Position numbers and translations under genes: made by a program. From Carya illinoinensis (taxonomy: Eukaryota; Streptophyta; Magnoliopsida; Fagales; Juglandaceae), in contig NC_056752.1 of assembly GCF_018687715.1 (NCBI RefSeq), positions 39,468,501 to 39,532,500 of the forward strand: a stretch of 64,000 bases of DNA. The letters are read 5' to 3'. How positions within the stretch are numbered: the stretch's first letter is position 1; each line of letters opens with the position of its first letter. Below the pieces are notes generated by a model. The model was given only the letters and a program-made list of their open reading frames with translations. It ran no database searches and was not told the DNA's origin. Positions 25,141 to 38,499 of the stretch are shown one piece after another.

Positions 25141-26673
25141 GAAGAAAATAAAAAAAGTAAAAGAGTTATTCATGTTATTTCGAAATTTAGGTCTTGAATT
25201 TGCCTTAGAGAATAATGGTGGGCTCAACAAGGATCCTCGCCCATTTTTTTATTTGATGATTAATAAATTATTTTTTAATAAATTTGTGATCTTTATTTGT
25301 TTAAATATTTAAAAAAGTATCTGAAAAAAAAAAAAAACCTTCCCAGTAGATGGACAGTGTAGGTGGGTGTAGCAGCGATATTTCGTTAGAATTGTAGGGC
25401 TTCCTTTAGGCCTTGGCAAGAGGGCGGGATTCAGGTGATATTCTACTTGCTAGCCCGCCCCACCTATAAATACAAAAGAAAAAAAAAAAAAAAAAATTTA
25501 TCACTTCATCTTAGTCTCTCCTTCAGCTATCGCTCCTTTTCTTCTGCTTCTTCTCCTCTCCTGCCACTCCTAGCCTCTTTCTCCTGTATTCTTAGTTTAC
25601 TTTTCTTTTTCTTCTTCATCGTATTCTTCGTTGTATTTATCTTCATCTTCTCCTTCTCCGAAGACCCATGACCACACGATTGGCTAGGTTTGGTTCGGTT
25701 TTCGTTGGTTATTTGGTTGAAATTTTTTATTTTCGTGCAAGTTTAGGAGCGGAGGAGTGGCTGAGCCACGAATCAAGAGACACAGTTGTGGCTCTCCATG
25801 TGCGGATCTGGATTGACGATGGCGCATGAGGGAGGGAATACGGACGGTGGACTGAGCCACCCATCTTTCGATCGAACGGACAAGGTTAGGGAGTATACAG
25901 TGGCTGAGACAGAGTGTGGGAAAAAGTCTGACTCTCCGCCCCTGTTGGGTGGGGTACACGGGTGGGCAGCCACCCCTAGCTTCCATATCCCACGTTTGAA
26001 ACCAAAACAAGAAAGAAAAGAAGAATATGAAGCATTTTTTATTTTTCAAAAACAGAAAAAAGAAAAATGTAAGGGTATCTTCAGACTATTTTCAGTCTTG
26101 AAGTATAATCCAATTATGGTGGATCCTTTAATCTTGAGATATATACAGTAGATCATAAAGTGGCGCGGATTTCTGAATTCAACGTCCTTCTTCCTTATAT
26201 TAAGATTTCGTCATGGGGTAAACTTGGAAGACAGAAGGTTCGTATATATAATTTTGTTACATAAAGGAAGGGCTTTGATCACGTCTTGCTTTTGTTTCAA
26301 TTTCTAATATAATCACGTACAATTGAATAGAAGATTGATTTGTGATTTACAGTACAACCAAAATGAAGTTAATTTCTTGTCTTTCTTGGGGATGTCACAG
26401 AGGATAATCTTGATACATGATCTCTGCAAAATTTGAAAATAATGGTAAAAAGAAACAGATACCAACAGTTCCCACAAATCTAGTGCCAATCATGTCTCAG
26501 ACCAATTAATTGGGGTAAAAAAGAAATGTACTCCTAATGGCCAACACACTTAATTATAAGCCTCCAATTTGGAATCACTTTACGTACCGATCGATCAGAT
26601 AAGTGATCTGCGAAATTGCTACCTGCTTCACAATTTCAACTCCACCTAAATTAATTTCAAGTTTCAACTTGCA
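25141..26673. other. Intergenic DNA between the gypsy element and the polygalacturonase
   Basis: No gene was recognised. Positions 25340-25460 and 25700-25980 are less AT-rich. Open frames at 25786-26151 (plus) and 25684-26049 (minus) overlap there on opposite strands without a known domain. A pyrimidine-rich stretch covers 25500-25650. The part next to 26674 probably contains the 3' untranslated region of the polygalacturonase gene. Confidence 0.5.
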
Positions 26674-29059
26674 CTATTTGCAAGGTGGTGGGTTTTGTCT
26701 TCCACCATACCTTACTACTGCATTGGCACATGTAGCAGTACTGGCACCCATTCCCTTCAGCTCGTACCTCAAATCGATGTTGTAGAAGTGAACATCTTGG
26801 CAAGGAAACTGCTTGCTGCACATCAGATTCACTGCCACTGCTGAGCTTGAGGTTCCCTTAATGTTTACGTAATAAACGTTGCTGATCCTTACACGCGATG
26901 GCTGCACATTCATATTTATTTATTAAGTACCAGATCGAGCAGCTGATATATATATAGAAAAAGGGAGAGATTTGTACAGAGGAAATATGGCGAATGAAAC
27001 CGACCTCTTTCGTGCATTTGCTTGATCTATCGCAGTATCGCTGGTCTATAATGATGGGGTTCTTCACATTGTTCATAATGATGTCCTGGAAAAGCATGCC
27101 AGACGCTGAACTTGAATCAGATCCTGGCCATGTTTTGATTCTAACCCCATTATCTGTGCCAGACAAGGTGCAATTTTTCACAACGATGCCTCTCACATCC
27201 TCCTCGTGACGGTACTTGCCGAGGCTACCCACACTGACGTCATGGACATGATCAAAATTAAGCAAAAAGTAATTCGGGTTTCCTTTCCATGATTAAACTC
27301 ATGTAACGTAACCATTATTGTAAATTTGTAACCTAACTCTCTTTAAATACATATAAATATTATTTACCTAATGCCATGACCAGGTCCACAGGTTAATTTG
27401 TTGATTGCGACGTTTGTGGCTCCCTGGATCATAGAGACGCAATCATCCCCAGTGCGGATGATGGTTTCAGCAATTCGCACGTTGTTGGAATGGCTAACAT
27501 GGATGCCATCAGTGTTGGGGCTATCTCCGGGGGCAATTACACGAATGTTGTGTACCCTGATGTCCTCGCATTGAGTGATGAATACGTGAACCCCTTTGCT
27601 ATTAAGGGAAGTGATGCCCTGCAGGACTCCATTGGTGACCTTGTTGAACTTAATGTTCTGCTCCAAATGATTAGAACAGCAAATGGACACAAACAAACCA
27701 TTCTAAATTTCAACTCAGTTTATCTCAAGTAAAGGAAATCTACTACTGAAAAGGTAGATCGAGGAAGCAGCTAGCTTACCGATGGGAGTTGGACGCAGTT
27801 TTTGTTATCCTTACAGTCGTATTTCCAAACAGCACCACCCTGCCCATCAAAAGTCCCACTTCCTTTAATTACCAAGCCACTGATGGATTGAAACAAGACC
27901 CATTCAGAGGAAGAGTATTCTCTGATATCCGTTGTTGCTTTTAATGTCCCTATAACTTGAACTATTGTGGGAGATGGGCCGCTGCATGGCCCTGCAAACA
28001 CAATCTCAGATAGTAAGAAAGTCCCTCCGGGGATTAGTAGACTCGACCTTCCCTTGAAGCCGCATGCAGCACGCCATGCTCTTATGAACGGCTGCAGGGT
28101 TTATAGTTCAATTAAGGTTCGATTAGGAATATAATTATTTTCAGATATTCTCAAACTACTTTATTATTATTTTATTATTATTCATAAACCATTTGAGATA
28201 CACTTTATATATAAATGGAGCCAACTAATTTTGTGAATATGAAAAACTTCTTCATTAATGAGGAAGTTTGAGAATGAAATATGCTTAAATTCATTCGCCT
28301 TGTTTTTCTTGGTAATTTTTATTAAAATATAAAATAAATAATAAAATTGATTTATTTTAATCAATTTATAGTTTTGGAATAAATAGTGATATCATTTCTA
28401 GGGATAGTAGTACTGCTGATTGTTTGGCACTGATTTGCTCTAAAGGCCATCTAGAAAATTCTTTTGGGAAAGAGAGACAAAAGTGGAGAAAGAGCATCGA
28501 GGAATATGGAATTACTTTGTCAAAGACCGTACCAAGTGTATTAAAAACTAAGTAGAACTGATATTCACAGCTTGTTTCTGATTAATAAGATCGATGGGAT
28601 TATGGAGAATCTTTGACTGCAACTGCGCATGATGTCGATCTTTATTATATAAATGCTTTCACTATATATATCCATGTTTCCATCTTTTTCCTCTAGGTTT
28701 TCTATGCAACCATAAAAGATGACCAGAACAAAATGCATGCTTGTGATTACCACATGAATTTACATTAACAAACATTGATCAATAAATTAAGCTGGTGTAA
28801 TACAACTATTTATATTTACCTGGGTGCTATCTTTTCGACCGTCAGGATTGGCACCGAAGTGTAATACGTTGAAGACTTTCTCATGGTTAAGACCAGGCCG
28901 AATGTCGTAAGTAATCCGACGTAAGTTAGCACCCAGGAAAGTATCAACAAGTGCATGCGACATGCCCTTTGCCTTGCAGCAGCAGGCAATTGCAAAGCAC
29001 AAAATCAGAATGGTGGCGTGAACGGAAGCCCAGTTTCCTGCTGCATTATTGTCTGCCAT
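26674..29059 (-). CDS. Polygalacturonase (glycoside hydrolase family 28), five exons
   Basis: Secreted pectinase that hydrolyses alpha-1,4-galacturonan in the cell wall. Exons: 29059-28820, 28091-27780, 27657-27368, 27233-27005 and 26901-26674. All introns are GT-AG (728, 122, 134 and 103 bases), and the spliced product is 432 residues, normal for the family. A hydrophobic stretch at residues 13-30 (VHATILILCFAIACCCKA) suggests a signal peptide. The mature part starts with VFNVLHFGANPDGRKDSTQ. All four GH28 motifs are present: SPNTDG (catalytic Asp234), GDDC (Asp255, Asp256), GHGIS (His278) and RIK (312-314). The C-terminal Cys residues (CSKQFPC, CANA, PPPCK) are kept. Nothing is broken, so it should encode an active enzyme. 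Endo versus exo action cannot be decided here. Upstream on the minus strand, TTATAAAG (about 29109-29116) and a TTTAAATAAAG site near 29200 are candidate TATA boxes. Confidence 0.93.
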
Positions 29060-29199
29060 TGCTGCGTCCTAGCTACGGACGTACCTTCTCAAATCCCAGC
29101 ACCGATTTCTTTATAACCTTTTACGCATTTTCTACAATATAAAAGCCTCCGGTGGAGGCTCTCTTCGATTAAATGGGAAATCAGCTCTCTTTCTATGCC

Positions 29200-31780
29200 T
29201 CTTTATTTAAACACTTGGTTTCCAGCGATACAGATTCTTTATATGGGCCATCTAAGTCTACGGATAGAGAATATTAATTAGTGTTTTTGTCAAATTTTCT
29301 TGTCTAAATTAATTGATGGTATGATGCTTTGTGTGCATGGCTTCCCTGAACTTATTCTCCACGAACCTGATCTCCATGTATATTACCAACAAATTCACCA
29401 CCACTTTCGCACCACCATCTTGTGACAGCAGCTTATCATTATCATCGGTTCCTCCGCCAGTCACAGTCGGTATTTTTCATTGTCTTCAATTTTTATTTTT
29501 CTTTTTATTTTTTGTGGTGAGTAATTATTAAGTGATTTTAGAACATAAATGTGATGCCTTGGACCTCCCTTGGAATTTGGTGGTGATTAAAACGTACGTG
29601 GATATGCAAAATTGATTTATGTATTCATCATACATGACATTTAATATGCAATGCAGTTAACATATTTCTAAATCTTATCGGAAAATCAAATTAGGGTCTT
29701 AAACAATAATTATGGTATCAATTTAAAATCTATATCTATTTCATCCCAAAAGAACATGTCTTCAACAAAACCATACATCAAGCCGGTTGAGGTTTCAAAC
29801 TTGATCCATCCTCAAAACCACAAGATTTAGCCTATGCTATTATGATATAAATTAAGACTACATTCATCCTTGTCTAAAATCTTCTTAATACCTACACGCG
29901 CGAGCACTATATAATTATAGCAGAGCTAGCTAGCTAGATCAGGATAAATCATGTACGTTATTATAATCAACTAGCAGTACTTACATTATCATATACAAAC
30001 TTATTAGCTAGATAGCTGTCTTGCTTTCCAGGTACACATGCACGCTATAGATCAGAAAACTCAGTCACTTCCACCTTATACTGCTTTGCTTCCCGAACCT
30101 TCTTGGCGCGCTTCCACTTCCACCTTACGGTACTGATTTTATTCAAGAATAAAATTTATAGCTTTATCACTCTTTTACTACCATTTTACTATTTTTCTTT
30201 ATTTTTTTATATTTTTTTAAAAAAATTCTTTTATTTAATCTATTAGTGAAATTATATATTTTTAAATTTTTTTTGATTAATGATATTAAAAAAATATTTA
30301 AGAAAAAATAAAAATAAACAAATATACTAAGAGTAGTTAAATAGTGATAAAATGGTGGCCCATCGTCACCCTTTATTCAGAGTTGCCAAAAAGTAGCTTT
30401 TTTGTTCAAAATATAAGGCCTTCAGGCCTTCTGATGATAATGATGAATCGATGATATTCCCAGTTTCCCACATTTTTCAAGAAAAAATCTAACGAAAGGA
30501 GTATAGTTTTGAATTTTGTACTCTTCCGGTTCATAAGATTGAAACATTTTGTTTCTATGACTTAGTCAATATAGAGAAAGATATAGTTTAATTTGTACCG
30601 GTCAGAATTTCGATTGTTTCGGTCGTTTATATTTTGGTCTTTATTTTTTTATTCTTTATTTTTTTTTTATTTTTTAAACTCTAAATTTATTTTTCGACTT
30701 CCAATTTAGATAAGATTTTTTATAATTTATATATATGTTATTATATATAATTTATTTATATATAGACTATTATTTTAAAATATAATTTATATATATTTAT
30801 ATATAATTTATTTATATATCAACTATTTCAAAACGATATCGATATTAAAATATTTTACTCCAATATCCTGATCGGTACAGTAATCAAAACTTTAGAATAG
30901 AGTAGAAATATGAGATGTACGTATTATACTGTTTCGTAACTTTTGCATAGCTATCTAATAAATATTTTTTTTCTTTTAAATTGATTTGTTTTGAGTTTTA
31001 AAAAATGATATTTAATTGAAAAATATTTTTATCGTAAAGAAATTTTAAGTTGATTTGCATGGCTAATTACAAAATCATGCGTTAAATTATAAAGCTAATT
31101 TAAACTGTGCAATAGCAGTAAACGGATCTTTTCTCACGCTAGAAGAGGGGTGGGCTCAGTTAGAGCTTTGGGTCAGGAAAATAAAGATACTTTTATAATA
31201 TTATTTGCAAGGTAGATGACATCGAATGCGGTCAACTATGTTCGAACATTCTAAAATTATTTAATATGTATGCAAAATAATAGATAACTTTATTGATTGT
31301 CTATCAGAGATTATGTTAGAAGAAAAAATCTAGTTGTAAGTATAATTGTGTATTAATATGTGTACTAATTTATTGTGATTGGACAAAAAGTAGATTTTAT
31401 TGAAAACAGTATTAATTTAAAATTTAAGTATGAAGAAATTAGTATTGGTGCACAGATTAGTACGCGACTTTACTTGTATGTAGCAAAACTCATGTTAGAA
31501 TGTTCACTATCACTGTTCAAATGGTTTGACTGTTTTGTTTAAATGTGTTTTGTTGTTAGACCAGTAGGTACTTGATTTTAGCTAATAAAGAAAAACTAAA
31601 TACACATACATAACATATTAATAAAACACATAAAAGTAGTCTCATAAGTTTGAACAGAAGAAATAAAACAGTATTAGTGTTCATTGTATAAAAATTGATA
31701 TAAAATTTGTAGTATAATGTAAATAAATTGTTAGGAGGCCTGAATTGTTATATAAGTATCTACATTTCGAGTTGTATATC
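29200..31780. other. Intergenic DNA upstream of the polygalacturonase
   Basis: The first several hundred bases are probably the polygalacturonase promoter region. The rest is AT-rich with short TA-rich repeats (about 30730-30830) and no recognisable coding domain. Nothing further can be supported. Confidence 0.5.
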
Positions 31781-31789
31781 TCTCTTGAA

Positions 31790-32340
31790 CTTTGTTTGTT
31801 GCTGTTCTTATTGTTTCATTTGCATCTCCATGTTTGCTTGTTGTACCAAATGAGCCTTTAACTCATACTAACTTTTTTTGATCAATTCCTCGATCTCAAA
31901 CCTTGCTAATTCCTCTAATGCTCTAGAGTTGTTGAGTGCATTATTGGATGATGAGGAAGAATTAAAAGGCTTAACACAGCAATCCAAACCCCTTAAATAT
32001 CCTGAACGTGAAGCTGAAACTTTTGAAAAAAATCTCAATATCACTTGTTGAGAAATTTTGATCTATCAAAGATTTAGAACATAGGATAACCATTTTTTCC
32101 TATACATAGGACAAAGAATTAATATTGTCATAAATATTCAAATATGTTTAATTAAAACATATAGTAATACTTACATAATTTCCTAGGCATCAGAATGACT
32201 CTATTAAGGACATGTCTCATTTCCAATCTACCACTGTGCGATCGCAACTCGTCGATGAAACTTGAAGGGGCTTTTCCTGTAAACACTCTGATGCTTAAGT
32301 CAGTTAAGAGATAATTGTATTCAAGTTGTTTCAATTATCA
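31790..32340 (-). pseudogene. Possible plant transposase-like fragment (En/Spm type)
   Basis: The minus strand contains a short frame starting MKQLEYNYLLTDLSIRVFTG and including FIDELRSHSGRLEMRHVL, followed by a Ser-rich stretch. A helical Glu/Gln-rich piece with an in-frame stop comes last (ALEELARFEIEELIKK, then VQQANMEMQMKQ). The mix resembles the C-terminal part of plant transposase-associated proteins from En/Spm-like elements, but the similarity is weak. It may belong with the fragment at 34970-35390, with unrelated repeat DNA in between. Host-gene origin is not excluded. Confidence 0.25.
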
Positions 32341-32889
32341 AAGGTTACTTGTATATATAGGCTCGTTTGCTATACCTATCTCATTCAGGATTTACCGGTA
32401 CAGATTATTACTTAGTATTTTGAGTAATCGCGTCACTTCCTGCTGTCTTTATTCTTCCGTTAAAGGTGCTGCTATGCATATCTTCCTTCAAACTCTTTTT
32501 AACTATCCCTCTATGGCCCTTGGGCCTATCCTCTAGGCCTCTTGTCTTTTACTGTACTATGGGCCTCCTTATATGTTTTAGGGCCTTTATGTTGGGATGG
32601 TCCCTCCAGAATACACTCTCTATTATGATTTATGATGAAGCGCTAAAATTGCATGATTAAGTTACTTAAGTGAATAAATTGTTTAATAAAAAAATGATTT
32701 AAGTACTTAATTATGCAATAGATCACAATACTTGAGTCAATTGATAATTCTGATATTCTTAGTGCTTTTGAAGATTTATAATACAATTATTTCACATGAA
32801 AATAAATATTTCAATTTTATTCCTCTCATAACAGGGATAGTTTGGGCAATACACAGCAAAGACATCATTCAAAAAAATGAAGTGTAAAT

Positions 32890-33060
32890 GCACACATGCA
32901 GACCAGCAGAACACTCATTCGGACAGCACTCACTCGGACAACACTCATTCGGACAACACTCATTCGGATAGCACACAGTCGGACAGCAGCCACTCACACA
33001 TGCAATACACATGCAGCAAGGAAACTCACACATGCAACAAGGAAACTCACACATGCAGAC
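32890..33060. repeat. Minisatellite: 15-base unit about five times, then a 21-base unit about twice
   Basis: The 15-base unit CACTCATTCGGACAA is repeated with small changes from about 32909 to 32993. A second unit, AACTCACACATGCAACAAGG, follows twice or more to about 33056. The open frame across it (repeating HSDNT) is a consequence of the period being a multiple of three and is not taken as a gene. Confidence 0.85.
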
Positions 33061-34860
33061 CAAGCCTAAAAGTAGCAGATTTATTCTTTCTTTTTCGAGT
33101 AGTTGGATGTGCAGCAGGAGATCACATGGGATCATGGAAGACAACTGGACGGAAAGCAGCAGCAGCAGAGTTTATTCCTTCTTTTTCGTTCGGCTAGCTA
33201 GCAATAGGAGGAGCTTTTACTTCTTTTATTTTCTTTCCTTCTCATTGGAGACGGGAGAGAGTTCAGTAACTTAGTTTTTGAGTTGTTAGTTTTCGGATGC
33301 AGGCATCTTTAGTTTTTCTTCTTGTTCTTTTTTTTTGTTCTTTTCGTTTACGCTAGAGCTGCAGACACTAGACCTCAAGGTCGGCTGGTTTTCATTTATT
33401 GTATTGCTTTTACTTTGAGACCTCATGAACTAGGCGGCTTGAATTTATTTTCTTGTACTCATTCATTTTATTTTCTTGTACTCATTCATTTTCACGTGGC
33501 AGACGGAACTTGATTGTTCTAGGGGAGAGTTTTTTTCTGCTTTTAATTTTTTTACATTTCTTGCTGTTGTTTTCCATACCTGAACTGGGTGGTTTGAATT
33601 TATTTTCCTTTTGGTTGGTGGTTTAGACGCAAGACAGACTTTCTTTCATTTTTCTGCTTACTGTTTTTTTCGTTCGGCATTTGTAGAACAAGAGTTCTTC
33701 TTCCTTTTATTTTTTTTACGTTTTTCGTTTAGTTGAATTGGATTCATTTGACTTGTTCTTAGTGCAGACCAGTTGTTCATTCTTGCTTTTACGGACAGTT
33801 GTTTCTCTGTTTTGTATTATGAATGTTAGGGACGGAAGCTGGTAGTTTTTTTTCTTTCTTTCGTTGAAGACGCTGGGCGGAAGCTTTTGGTTTTCCTTTC
33901 ACCTTACTTTTCTGTTTAGATCAGCCGTAGAGTGAGCTTTGAGTTTATTTTCTTTTCACTTTGTCTCTTTCATTCGACAGCAGGAGCAGCGTTCCCTTCA
34001 TTTGACAGTTTTTAGTTTTATTTATTTATTTAGTTTTGATTTGTTTTATGTCTTTGAGCTTTGACCATTTGAACTGCTGGGTATGTTATAGGCGATCTAT
34101 TTTGCATTCTAAGATTTATTCTATGCTGGTATTTTCTTTAATTTTTATTATGACTCTACTTAGATTAATCTTTGCTGTTAAAATTATCATGTGTGGCTAA
34201 TTTCTTTAGCTTGGGTTGTGGAATGAGACTTGATTTATTTTGAGATCCTAGTTTAATGCAGTATTTTGTGATTGAACGTTGATTTCACTATATTACTAGT
34301 CGGATCTAATTGAAAATAGATTGCAGCTCTTGCTCTTGTTTTGTTGTTGACGTAAGGCACAACAAAAGCTTGAAAATTATCAAGGCTTCTCTCGATTGTT
34401 TGTTAATGTGTGTTTGGCTAGTAAAGTAGAGAATCCCTTAGAAAAAAATATTGCAAAAACTTGAGCATAACTTTTTATCTTCCGTTTATCAATGCCTTGA
34501 CTGGATTGTTAATCGAGAAAACTATCTAAAATCCGAAATAAAGAGAGTCTCATACCCAACCCAAGTGTTCGTTAATTTGTTTTTTTTAGAAACTCTAATT
34601 TCAACTTCGATTATCTTTTTGCATTGCATTTGAATCTTATTTTCATCTCTCATACTTGATTCATTTGTTACTCACAAATCTCTTATACGCTTTGATAACC
34701 CATTGTCCCTATGGAATACGATCCTGGACTTATCTTTGATACAACTTGACACTTCTACACTTGGAAGCACATTCGAAACCGAGTCAATTTATATGTGATG
34801 CAACATATAATTTTATCAGATTATAATTGGTATCTGACTCTTGCTACAAAATACATATTT
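33060..34860. other. T-rich non-coding stretch, possibly part of an LTR or untranslated leader of an old retroelement
   Basis: Long pyrimidine-biased sequence on the plus strand without coding potential. A 24-base piece (TTATTTTCTTGTACTCATTC and so on) is duplicated near 33447-33495. Near 34700 it reads CCCTATGGAATACGATCCTGG, a phrase I associate with leaders next to LTRs of large plant retroelements. No LTR pair or target duplication was found, so the class remains open. Confidence 0.3.
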
Positions 34861-34969
34861 TATAGATATAAAGTCATTACAATACATCCAAATTACAAAC
34901 TATATACAATCAAATATATAAAATATTATTACCAATTTCTTAGAAAGACAATGGAAAGATTTTGAGCCT

Positions 34970-35390
34970 GTATAATGATGAATTTTTAATTTCGATCTAT
35001 TCGCTTTGTTTATATAATCTCACTCCTGCATAGAAGTTGTAAATATTAGTAAGAGAAAATTATAAAATAGGACACATAAAACAATTCATTTACCTTGTAT
35101 GCTGGATCCTCAAACATGTTATAAAGTTTTTTCTAATTGGAAGGTCAAACATCCTGAAAAGAATTTTGGTGTGCCTTATCCTTGTTCTTGAACTTATTAT
35201 AATGCTCATGACACCAACCTTATATTTGCGGAATGCATTACAGATATGCTCATCAACAATCTTACACCCATTTCTCTGATCAAAATTTAGTTTGAAATCA
35301 TCTTAGCAAAATATATACCCAAAAAAAATTATCATTTGCATATTCTATATTTTGCATACACATTAAATAATTTTAGAAATCAATTAAACA
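34970..35390 (-). pseudogene. Possible plant transposase fragment (Ptta/En/Spm type)
   Basis: The minus strand encodes broken blocks such as RNGCKIVDEHICNAFRKYKV and FKNKDKAHQNSFQDV, then KKLYNMFEDPAYK before a GT-AG-like donor. The spacing and wording recall plant transposases of the Ptta/En/Spm family (a Trp-rich region ending in a YxxFEDPAYK-like motif). Stops occur inside. Recognition is tentative. Confidence 0.3.
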
Positions 35391-35399
35391 TACAAAACA

Positions 35400-36397
35400 A
35401 TGCTTTTTGATAAGCTCTTTCACATCTTGGGGGATTTTATGCCGTGTAATAAATGTGATTTTTATTTGATTTTTATTAATCTTTTATTTATGGAAAGTGT
35501 TCGTTTTCCTTTAATTTTATTGTTTTTATTTTATTTCTATATATTTTTCTTCATTTTCTTGGATTTGAAGGAATGAGAAGGTTTAATGTAAAAGGAGAGC
35601 ATTTTGGTACAAAAAAATAGACTGCGGATCCAGACAATAGGAGGCGATGAGATCTAATGAGAATCGAGAAGATTTGGCAAGGAGCTTTGTCCTATGGGCA
35701 GCAAAGAGACTTATCTGGGCTAAAGGGCGAAAAGAATTACCTCTCGGAAGGCGAGTAGTTTTACCTCTCGGTAGGTGAGGAAACCCAAGGACGAGAAGAC
35801 TAAGTGATAAGGATTGGCGACAAGAATAGGCAATGAGTGGGATGTTTTACCTCCTAGGTGAGAAGCAACAAGGCTCCGGGCGATTAGATTGGACGACTAG
35901 TTTGGGCGACGAAACTTGAGCTTAAGTGACTATCAAAAGTGACTAACCTAAACGACACATCTTGGGCAACAATTAGTCGAGCCGAGGAGACATACAACTT
36001 GGTATATCATCCCAATCAAGACTCTATCATCCTGGTCAGGAGTCTATCATTTTGGTCAAGAAGCATTTCATCTCGGTCCCAGGCCAAGGAGAGTAGTTTT
36101 ACTCGGCACACATGACATTCTATTTGGTGGGATCCTCCCAAGTTCCGTAATCAATCTGCTAACCACCAAATCCTCCCGAGCCCCCAAATTAAGCCGCTTA
36201 TCATTGAATCTTCCATTTTTGATAATTCCATCATTTTTTAGATATTTTTCTCTTTTATTAATATTTATCTTTAGAAACTATTTTCCAGATCTTTAAGCTA
36301 GATTGTAGCTATAAGTCTTTGATTCTGTTTTGCCAAGCTACTGGTTGTCCTTCACATTCGATATGTTCATGAGAAATGTTAACCTTAATCTTACTCA
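35400..36397. other. Non-coding stretch, probably retroelement remnant
   Basis: No coding sequence. Between 35590 and 36120 the DNA is purine-rich with repeated short phrases (TTACCTCTCGG twice near 35735-35775; ATCATCCxGGTCA-like phrases near 36005-36080). This fits a degenerate tandem structure in an old LTR or leader, but no boundaries could be set. Confidence 0.3.
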
Positions 36398-36402
36398 CTT
36401 TA

Positions 36403-38234
36403 TGTAACACCCCATTCCCTAAGGTTAAGGATGTCGTGTGCTTATGTATATATAGCCATGCAAGAGATTTCATAATTTAATAAATCAACTAAATAATAAA
36501 TAAAGGCTAGACCTAAATCCAATCGCTCCATCTAAGCTTTGCCCACTTGCTCGCACTGATCATCATATTAACTGGGTGATTTAAAAACATGAAATAAAAC
36601 AAAATGAGTAAAAAATTCATTAGGAAATCTATCACAATGTAAACATAATAAATGTGAGGTTTTCATAAAAGTTTTCATGTTGAACTTAAAAATCATGACT
36701 GATCATACTGATGCTTATGCTATGCATGACTTGTCTTGATTTATCTGAATTAATTGATTAATTTGATTTAATTGACTGAGTTGACTGATATGACTTATTT
36801 GACTGATCTGACTAGCCAACACACTTAATCCTGTGTGTAAAGTTATACACTAACTTCCCCCTGTTGCAGGCAAAGGAAGTTGACTGTACAGTACCCCGAT
36901 CTACTACGGAGTACTGTACAGTCGACTAGGCTTGAGTCTGTAGCTTGCACACCCACCCTAATCTGAATTACATTGGTACCATGCATCTGAATGACCATCT
37001 AATTTACTGATTAACTGATATGATTAGATTTTATCTTGCACTTGAATTTAAGATAGCTTATGTGTCTTATGCAACGTGAGTGCATGATATACATACTAAT
37101 ATAAATAACTATAAATTTCTAAGTCTGAACATGATGCTGAATGACATGATTGTTTGATGTGTTAGGTGGCATGCTTGCATATAACATGAGTGGTACATAA
37201 AAATGGCTATCAAATAATTGATTCTAATAATAATTTATATAAGCTGAACTGTGATGATCCTAATTTTTGATCAAATTACTTATCTCACTGCACTGCTTTT
37301 TGATTCTCACTTCGTAGTACCTCACCTAGAGGGGAGAAAAATCTTGCAATGGTGGATCTATGTTGGTAGTCATGGCGGCTTAGAAGGCTCCCTTTGAACC
37401 AAAAATAGCACAAGGAGATGGGGCTACCTAGTTGGAAAGTTCTGTGGCTATCAAGAGGTGTTTCGACATGGGAAAGGAATGAGGAATTGCCGTCAGTGTG
37501 CTCTGTGATGGTTTCCAATGAGGAGGCTGACTTGGTATGGAGAGAGAGTGATATGAAGGTTGTTGTGAAGTTGTTTCTATGTTCTTTTGCTATGTAGCTC
37601 TAGTTTGAGGAGCATGGGAAATTGATTAAGTGGGGCTGTTTTGTTTTATGCTTTAAATTGAAACTGAGGGTGTAAGTCGGCAAATCAAAATTCTTTGAGA
37701 TGAAGAAATTAGCTGAAGGGCCGAAATCTTTAGGACAAAGAAATCGGCTGAGGGCCGAAATCTTTCAAGCCAAGCAATGCTAAAGTGGTTTTCAATGGAC
37801 GGACGGAAGACTAGCAAATAAAATCACAGTAGAAAAAGTAGATCTATATATATACATACTGTAGAAATTCTAGTGGAGTTAGAGAAGACGTGTATGGGCT
37901 TATAATAAGAGTCGTTGGGTAATCCGCTTGGTATTTTTCTATGGCCCTAGTCTTAGTCTTTACGCATATAAACATGGACTAGGCCTATTTAATGGGCTAA
38001 GTTGTTTAGTAACTTTAGTAGCCCAATATTAACTTCAAAATTGAGCCCAACTCATCCGATAATACTTTTGCGCTTGTAAAATAATTATTGGACCCAACAA
38101 ACTATTAATCGACCAAAATAAATGTTGGATATGTGGTTATCCAATAAATTACAACTAGGTTTTTCAATATAGCCCATCAATTATAATCTAAGCCCAATAA
38201 AGTATCCTTAAAATTATTGAGCTAGGTTGTTATA
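36403..38234 (+). mobile_element. Solo LTR of a Ty3/gypsy-type element (TSD CTTTA)
   Basis: The segment begins TGTAACACCCC and ends GGTTGTTATA. It is flanked by perfect copies of CTTTA (36398-36402 and 38235-38239). The start TGTAACACCC is typical of large plant gypsy LTRs, whose end normally reads GTTACA; here it is TTATA, one C-to-T change. There is no internal coding region and no second LTR, so LTR-LTR recombination has probably removed the body. A 19-base imperfect inverted repeat (36879-36897 with 36908-36926) lies inside. The short open frame at 37285-37518 is not considered a gene. Strand is assigned from the TGTAACACCC end. Confidence 0.78.
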
Positions 38235-38297
38235 CTTTACGATATTTTTTCAATGTCAAACCTTTAGTAATATCTCAACTTGATGAGATTGTACAGC

Positions 38298-38310
38298 CAC
38301 TTCAAGAAAA
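38298..38310 (+). repeat. Possible CACTA transposon terminus
   Basis: CACTTCAAGAAAA resembles the CACTACAAGAAAA end of plant CACTA elements with one mismatch in the diagnostic five bases. Downstream DNA holds motifs often seen in CACTA subterminal regions (GCGACGATTTTGTAGCGCTA near 38471). No matching opposite end or 3-base duplication was found. Confidence 0.35.
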
Positions 38311-38499
38311 TTGGTCATTTCCAATGATTTTAGAGCAATAGTCCTTTATTGTGACTACAACATAGTTGCCATTCGAAAATTGGTTTTTATTTCATTGTGA
38401 ACAATTTCCACAACCTGCAGCTAATATGAATTCATTGGAATAAATTATTTGCAACAAAATTTGGGGTTAGAGCGACGATTTTGTAGCGCTAGAAAAGAC

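Noticed and set aside
25684..26151. Overlapping 121-codon frames on opposite strands
   Set aside because: No domain on either strand, and the GC-richer stretch alone explains the openness.
36884..36921. Inverted repeat considered as a rho-independent terminator
   Set aside because: This is plant nuclear DNA and the structure sits inside an LTR; no terminator of that type is expected.
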